A DNA stretch of 8,194 nt. Source: Armatimonadota bacterium (GTDB lineage: Bacteria; Vulcanimicrobiota; JACPDS01). The stretch's first letter is position 1. Each line of letters starts with the position of its first letter. A program made the translations under genes and the position numbers. A model generated the notes under the pieces. The model ran no database searches. It was not told the DNA's origin and saw nothing but the letters and a program-made list of their open reading frames with translations. Of this stretch, positions 5,694-8,194 are shown one piece after another. The stretch is from positions 1 to 8,194 of the forward strand of contig JACPDS010000090.1 in the NCBI GenBank assembly GCA_016183885.1. The letters are read 5' to 3'.

Positions 5694-6581
5694 ATGCAAA
5701 AAGTTTTGATAACGGGGGCTAGTGGTTTTATAGGAATGAATTTGGCTAAAAAATTTCTTCAGGATAATTTTGAAGTTCATATAATAGCAAGAACTTCTTC
5801 TAATCTTAAATTACTTAACGATATTAAAAATAATTTACAGATACATTTATACGATGGAACCATTCATTCTTTAATTCATATTTTCAAAAAAGCAAAACCT
5901 AAAATAGTATTTCATCTAGCTTCTTTATTTATTGCTCAACATACTGTTGGGGATATTGATAAGCTTATTACAAGTAATATTCTTTTTGGCGCTCAATTAA
6001 TTGAGGCGATGCTAAAAAATGAAGTATATTATTTAATAAACACAGGAACTTCGTGGCAGCATTATAAGAATAAAAATTATAGCCCGGTTTGTCTTTACGC
6101 CGCTACTAAAGAAGCTTTTGATAAGATACTTCAGTTTTATATCGAAACGACGCCTTTAAAAGTTATAACTTTAAAATTATTTGACACTTATGGTCCTAAA
6201 GATTCCAGGAGCAAATTAATAAATATTTTAAAAGATAATCTTAAAGAACAAAAACTTTTAAAAATGTCTCCCGGAGAACAATTGATAGATTTGGTTTATA
6301 TAGACGATGTTGTAAATGCTTTTGTTTTAGCCGGACAAAAAATATTGAAAAATAATTCTAAACAGATGGAAAGTTTTGCAATTTCTTCAGGCTCTCCTAT
6401 TTCTTTGAAAAAATTAATCAAATTATTTGAAAATATTTCCGGGAGAAAACTTTATATTAAATGGGGAGGCCGTCCTTACCGGGATAGAGAAGTGATGCTG
6501 CCCTGGAATACAGGAAAATATCTTCCCGGTTGGTCAGCTAAAGTATCTTTAAAAGAAGGCTTAAGCAGATTTTTAAAATAA
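5694..6581 (+). CDS. Extended SDR, NAD(P)-dependent nucleotide-sugar reductase/epimerase, CDP-abequose/paratose synthase-like
   Basis: A 295-residue Rossmann-fold protein. GASGFIG (residues 8-14) is the GxxGxxG cofactor motif; NTGTSW (116-121) supplies the active-site Ser/Thr region, and Tyr135-X3-Lys139 in LYAATKEAF is the catalytic pair. KLFDTYGPKD (161-170) and LIDLVYIDDVVNAF (197-210) are typical of extended SDRs. The combination NTGTSWQHY, LYAATKEAFD and LKLFDTYGP resembles CDP-abequose/CDP-paratose synthases, which reduce the C4 keto group of CDP-3,6-dideoxy-4-keto-glucose with NADPH. That fits its position 9 bp after rfbF, but substrate and product are inferred, and it could be another C4 reductase or epimerase. 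It is not the CDP-glucose 4,6-dehydratase, which is longer and has a different N-terminus. No clear ribosome-binding site precedes ATG 5694, so translation may be coupled to rfbF. Confidence 0.85.
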   Translation: MQKVLITGASGFIGMNLAKKFLQDNFEVHIIARTSSNLKLLNDIKNNLQIHLYDGTIHSLIHIFKKAKPKIVFHLASLFIAQHTVGDIDKLITSNILFGAQLIEAMLKNEVYYLINTGTSWQHYKNKNYSPVCLYAATKEAFDKILQFYIETTPLKVITLKLFDTYGPKDSRSKLINILKDNLKEQKLLKMSPGEQLIDLVYIDDVVNAFVLAGQKILKNNSKQMESFAISSGSPISLKKLIKLFENISGRKLYIKWGGRPYRDREVMLPWNTGKYLPGWSAKVSLKEGLSRFLK

Positions 6582-6635
6582 TGACGGATTTTATCTTAAC
6601 TAATCGGTTTTTTAAAATTTAAATTTGCTATAACA

Positions 6636-6641
6636 TATAAT
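6636..6641 (+). promoter_or_regulatory. Possible -10 box upstream of the radical SAM gene
   Basis: A perfect TATAAT occurs 58 bp before the radical SAM start in the 118-bp gap after the SDR gene. The best -35 candidate, TTTAAA at 6611-6616, is only a 4/6 match with 19-bp spacing. In DNA this AT-rich such hexamers arise by chance, so this is a weak call. Confidence 0.25.
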
Positions 6642-6699
6642 TTGTTTTAGTTAGTTTTAAAAATTATGTTTTTTTTACTAAAAAAGAGATCTTAAGCGC

Positions 6700-7566
6700 A
6701 TGAAATATCAAGAATATGTGATTAGACCTCCTAGCGAGGCTCGTTCGTTTATTCTTCAGGTAACCTTAGGGTGTTCGCATAACCAATGCGCTTTTTGCGG
6801 CACTTATCGCGATATTCCTTTTCAAGTCAAGTCTCTAAAAGAAATTCATAAAGATATTCTTATGGCTAAGAATTATTATGGTGATTTAAGAAGAGTTTTC
6901 CTGGCGGATGGAAATGCTTTAATTTTACCAACTGAGAGACTTTTAAAAATTATAGATTATCTTAAAGAAGTTTTCCCTTCTTTGCAAAGAGTGGGAATTT
7001 ATTCCAGAGCTTCAGATATCCTTTTAAAAACTTCTGAGGAATTAAAAGCTCTTAAATCAGCAGGCATGAATATTTTTTATGTGGGATTGGAAAGCGGCAG
7101 TGATAAAGTTCTTTCTATAATGGAAAAAGGTTATACTCATGCTCAGGCTGTTAAGGGATGTCTTAAGGCTCAAGAATCCGGCATAAAATTATCGACAATT
7201 ATTTTGCTTGGAATTGGAGGGAAAGATCTTGCTTTTGAGCATGCGCTTGAATCAGCTCAAATGTTAAATACTATAAATCCGCGTTATCTTTCAGTTTTAA
7301 CTCTTACGATTTTAAAGAATACCCCTCTTTATATAAAACAAAAAATGGGAATTTTTCAGTTGCCCAAACCAAAGGAATTATTGGAAGAAATGAAAATTTT
7401 CTTGGAGAATCTCAATCTTTCAGGATGTATTTTTCGCACTAATCATGCTTCTAATTATTTAAGTCTTGAAGGAATATTAAATAAAGATCAAGAGCGGATT
7501 TTACAAGAGCTTAAACAAGCTCTTAAGGTCGGTTTTCTGCGTCCGGAATTTCTGCGTAGTTTATAA
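6700..7566 (+). CDS. Radical SAM protein with CX4CX2C cluster motif
   Basis: A 288-residue protein with a radical SAM fold. The cluster motif is GCSHNQCAFC: Cys25, Cys30 and Cys33, i.e. CX4CX2C instead of the classical CX3CX2C. I recall CSHNxCxFC as the usual form in a group of uncharacterised bacterial radical SAM proteins (COG1032-like), so this is a family trait rather than damage. Other marks are VFLADGNAL (67-75), SRASD (102-106), FYVGLESGSDKVL (126-138) with the ExxS-type SAM contact, a Gly-rich LLGIGG (169-174), and a conserved-looking tail FRTNHASNYLSLEGILNKD (245-263). There is no B12-binding domain and no second cluster. It should be a cytoplasmic enzyme using a [4Fe-4S] cluster to cleave S-adenosylmethionine; its substrate is unknown. 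The start has only a weak ribosome-binding site. Neighbours do not suggest a partner. Confidence 0.9.
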   Translation: MKYQEYVIRPPSEARSFILQVTLGCSHNQCAFCGTYRDIPFQVKSLKEIHKDILMAKNYYGDLRRVFLADGNALILPTERLLKIIDYLKEVFPSLQRVGIYSRASDILLKTSEELKALKSAGMNIFYVGLESGSDKVLSIMEKGYTHAQAVKGCLKAQESGIKLSTIILLGIGGKDLAFEHALESAQMLNTINPRYLSVLTLTILKNTPLYIKQKMGIFQLPKPKELLEEMKIFLENLNLSGCIFRTNHASNYLSLEGILNKDQERILQELKQALKVGFLRPEFLRSL

Positions 7567-7652
7567 TCTCTTCTGAGAAGAACACCTAATACTAAGTGGC
7601 AATCAAAAGATATATTAAATAATCGGAGGTATTGAAAAGAGGAAAAAAGGGG
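7567..7652 (+). other. Intergenic stretch with short palindrome
   Basis: No gene is seen here. A perfect 6-bp inverted repeat TCTTCT-G-AGAAGA (7569-7581) follows the radical SAM stop directly but has no T-tract, so it is a poor terminator. A GGAGG at 7625-7629 has no properly spaced start codon; the nearby TTG at 7632 is only two bases away. The text looks less AT-biased than the surrounding genes. Confidence 0.35.
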
Positions 7653-7775
7653 ATGTTTGAGCGAATTTACGACACAAGCGGCAAACGAATTAGACTATTT
7701 TATATCAGTATGATTGCAACTTGGTATGAGGCAATATCGGAATGGGTATATAAAAGGAGGTTGAAATATGAGTGA
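7653..7775 (+). CDS. Small hypothetical ORF (40 aa) overlapping the thioredoxin start
   Basis: ATG 7653 opens a 40-codon frame ending at TGA 7773-7775, overlapping the first 8 bases of the thioredoxin gene, as in translationally coupled pairs. An AGAGG (7638-7642) lies ten bases upstream and GGGG abuts the start. The product is charged and aromatic-rich (FERIYD, RLFYISM, TWYEAISEWVY) and ends in basic KRRLKYE; I recognise no family. No membrane segment is convincing. It could be a genuine small gene, a remnant, or chance; it also contains the thioredoxin ribosome-binding site AGGAGG (7755-7760). Confidence 0.35.
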   Translation: MFERIYDTSGKRIRLFYISMIATWYEAISEWVYKRRLKYE

Positions 7776-8073
7776 AACAATTATAGCAATATGTCCGAAA
7801 TGTAAATCGAAAAACAGAATTTTAATGGAAAAGGCTGCGAATTCCCAAACTGTTTGCGGTAAATGTAAAAACAATATTTATCCTGAAATGCCCGGTTATC
7901 CAATTGAAGCAACCGATTTAAATTTTGAAAATAATGTAGTCAGGGCGGGCGTGATTACCTTAGTGGATTTTTATTCCAATCACTGTAGCCCCTGCAAAAC
8001 TATGGAGCCAATTATAAAACAGCTGGCTTATGATTTAGCCGGCAAATCTAGAATTGATCTTGCATTAATTTAA
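7768..8073 (+). pseudogene. Thioredoxin with N-terminal zinc ribbon (Trx2/TrxC type), truncated by IS insertion
   Basis: AGGAGG seven bases upstream (7755-7760) supports ATG 7768. The frame gives 101 residues: a zinc ribbon with Cys9-X2-Cys12 and Cys30-X2-Cys33, a linker, then the thioredoxin fold start VITLVDFYSNHCSPCK, with the buried Asp67 and redox pair Cys73/Cys76. The active site is HCSPC rather than the usual WCGPC. The protein stops at ...DLALI, where a thioredoxin would continue with N-V-D-like sequence, the cis-proline strand and the last helix; about 40-45 residues are missing compared with the usual 140-150. The insertion-sequence end begins at or within a few bases of the stop codon, so the gene is interpreted as disrupted by transposition. 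A fold lacking the cis-Pro loop and final strands is unlikely to be active as a disulfide reductase. Confidence 0.85.
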
Positions 8074-8076
8074 TGG

Positions 8077-8119
8077 ACACACCGAAGAGTTGGATGTAAA
8101 ATAAAACTTGGAGGTGTGT
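8077..8119 (+). repeat. Inverted repeat in the IS left end overlapping the orfA ribosome-binding site
   Basis: ACACACC (8077-8083) is the perfect reverse complement of GGTGTGT (8113-8119), separated by 29 bases. The right arm overlaps the GGAGG ribosome-binding site (8110-8114) of the transposase gene. A transcript entering from outside would contain both arms and could fold so as to mask the site; a transcript starting inside the element would lack the left arm. Confidence 0.5.
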
Positions 8120-8121
8120 TA

Positions 8122-8194
8122 ATGGAAGAAAATAATAAGAATAATAATAAAAGAAAGTATGATAATGAGTTTAAGCGTGAAGCTGTTCGTCTTG
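8122..8194 (+). CDS. IS3-type transposase OrfA, N-terminal 24 residues (partial)
   Basis: GGAGG (8110-8114) sits seven bases before ATG 8122. The visible residues, a polar Asn-rich start followed by KRKYDNEFKREAVRL, match the opening of the helix-turn-helix of HTH_Tnp_1 (transposase 8) proteins, where [RK]xYxxEFKxxAVxL is the hallmark. This domain is the DNA-binding OrfA of IS3-family elements, usually joined to the DDE-catalytic OrfB by a programmed -1 frameshift. The gene runs off the window, so OrfB cannot be confirmed. Related HTH domains occur in a few other IS families, so the family is probable rather than proven. Confidence 0.85.
   Translation, partial: MEENNKNNNKRKYDNEFKREAVRL

Larger units (their letters stand above)
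8074..8194 (+). mobile_element. Insertion sequence, left end (probably IS3-like), partial
   Basis: Sequence homologous to the thioredoxin ends at about 8070 and a start of transposase OrfA follows at 8122. The intervening text begins TGGACACACC, a plausible terminal inverted repeat opening with TG as in IS3-family elements. The exact boundary is uncertain by a few bases because the right end and target duplication are outside the window. The family assignment rests on the OrfA N-terminus. Confidence 0.7.

Noticed and set aside
5694..6581. SDR gene as CDP-glucose 4,6-dehydratase (rfbG)
   Set aside because: That enzyme is about 360 residues long with a different N-terminal signature. This protein is 295 residues and its NTGTSWQHY and LYAATKEAFD motifs fit the later C4-reductase type.
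6582..6620. Possible rho-independent terminator after the SDR gene
   Set aside because: The T-run at about 6608-6613 is preceded by only a 4-bp GATT/AATC pairing with mismatched flanks, too weak to call.
6645..6683. Inverted repeat TTTTAGT / ACTAAAA before the radical SAM gene
   Set aside because: Seven A/T-dominated pairs in very AT-rich DNA are expected by chance, and nothing else supports an operator or terminator.

Overview
The window is AT-rich bacterial DNA (by eye about one third G+C) with every supported gene on the plus strand. It suggests a low-GC bacterium, possibly from an uncultivated lineage. The lipoprotein signal and CDP-sugar genes hint at a decorated, probably diderm envelope. 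I cannot assign a phylum from sequence alone.

Region 1 (1-3549) is a tight gene string. It holds the 3' end of glucose-6-phosphate isomerase (pgi), a complete RidA-type enamine/imine deaminase, an N-terminally anchored protein resembling the DUF2993/LmeA lipid-binding family, a 54-aa LIM-like zinc-finger miniprotein with a GTG start, and an EF-G-like GTPase of the FusA2/EF-G2 type. Gaps are 9, 13, 26 and 35 bp with no obvious terminator, so one transcript is plausible. The EF-G-like gene is broken: the frame shifts near 2370 and the usual LPSP-containing linker between the G domain and domain II is missing, as expected from a small out-of-frame deletion.

Region 2 (3600-4700) encodes a secreted lipoprotein whose whole body is seven repeats of about 44 residues around a [VI]Y[FW][TSG][EQ] core, best read as a seven-bladed YWTD-like beta-propeller. 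It is followed by a 210-bp gap carrying an imperfect GC-rich stem-loop and a near-consensus sigma-70 promoter.

Region 3 (4911-6581) is a two-gene unit: glucose-1-phosphate cytidylyltransferase (rfbF), which makes CDP-glucose, and an extended SDR resembling CDP-abequose/paratose synthases. The intermediate CDP-glucose 4,6-dehydratase and later deoxysugar enzymes are not between them, so the pathway is incomplete here.

Region 4 (6700-8194) holds a radical SAM protein with an unusual CX4CX2C cluster motif, a doubtful 40-aa ORF, and a zinc-ribbon thioredoxin (Trx2/TrxC type) cut off after its active site. Right after the thioredoxin break comes the left end of an insertion sequence with an IS3-type OrfA start, which runs off the window. 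The inferred IS end carries an inverted repeat that could hide the ribosome-binding site of orfA.

I do not see a convincing undescribed multi-gene system. The most notable items are the LIM-like miniprotein, the broken EF-G-like gene, the propeller lipoprotein, the isolated CDP-sugar pair and the IS-disrupted thioredoxin.
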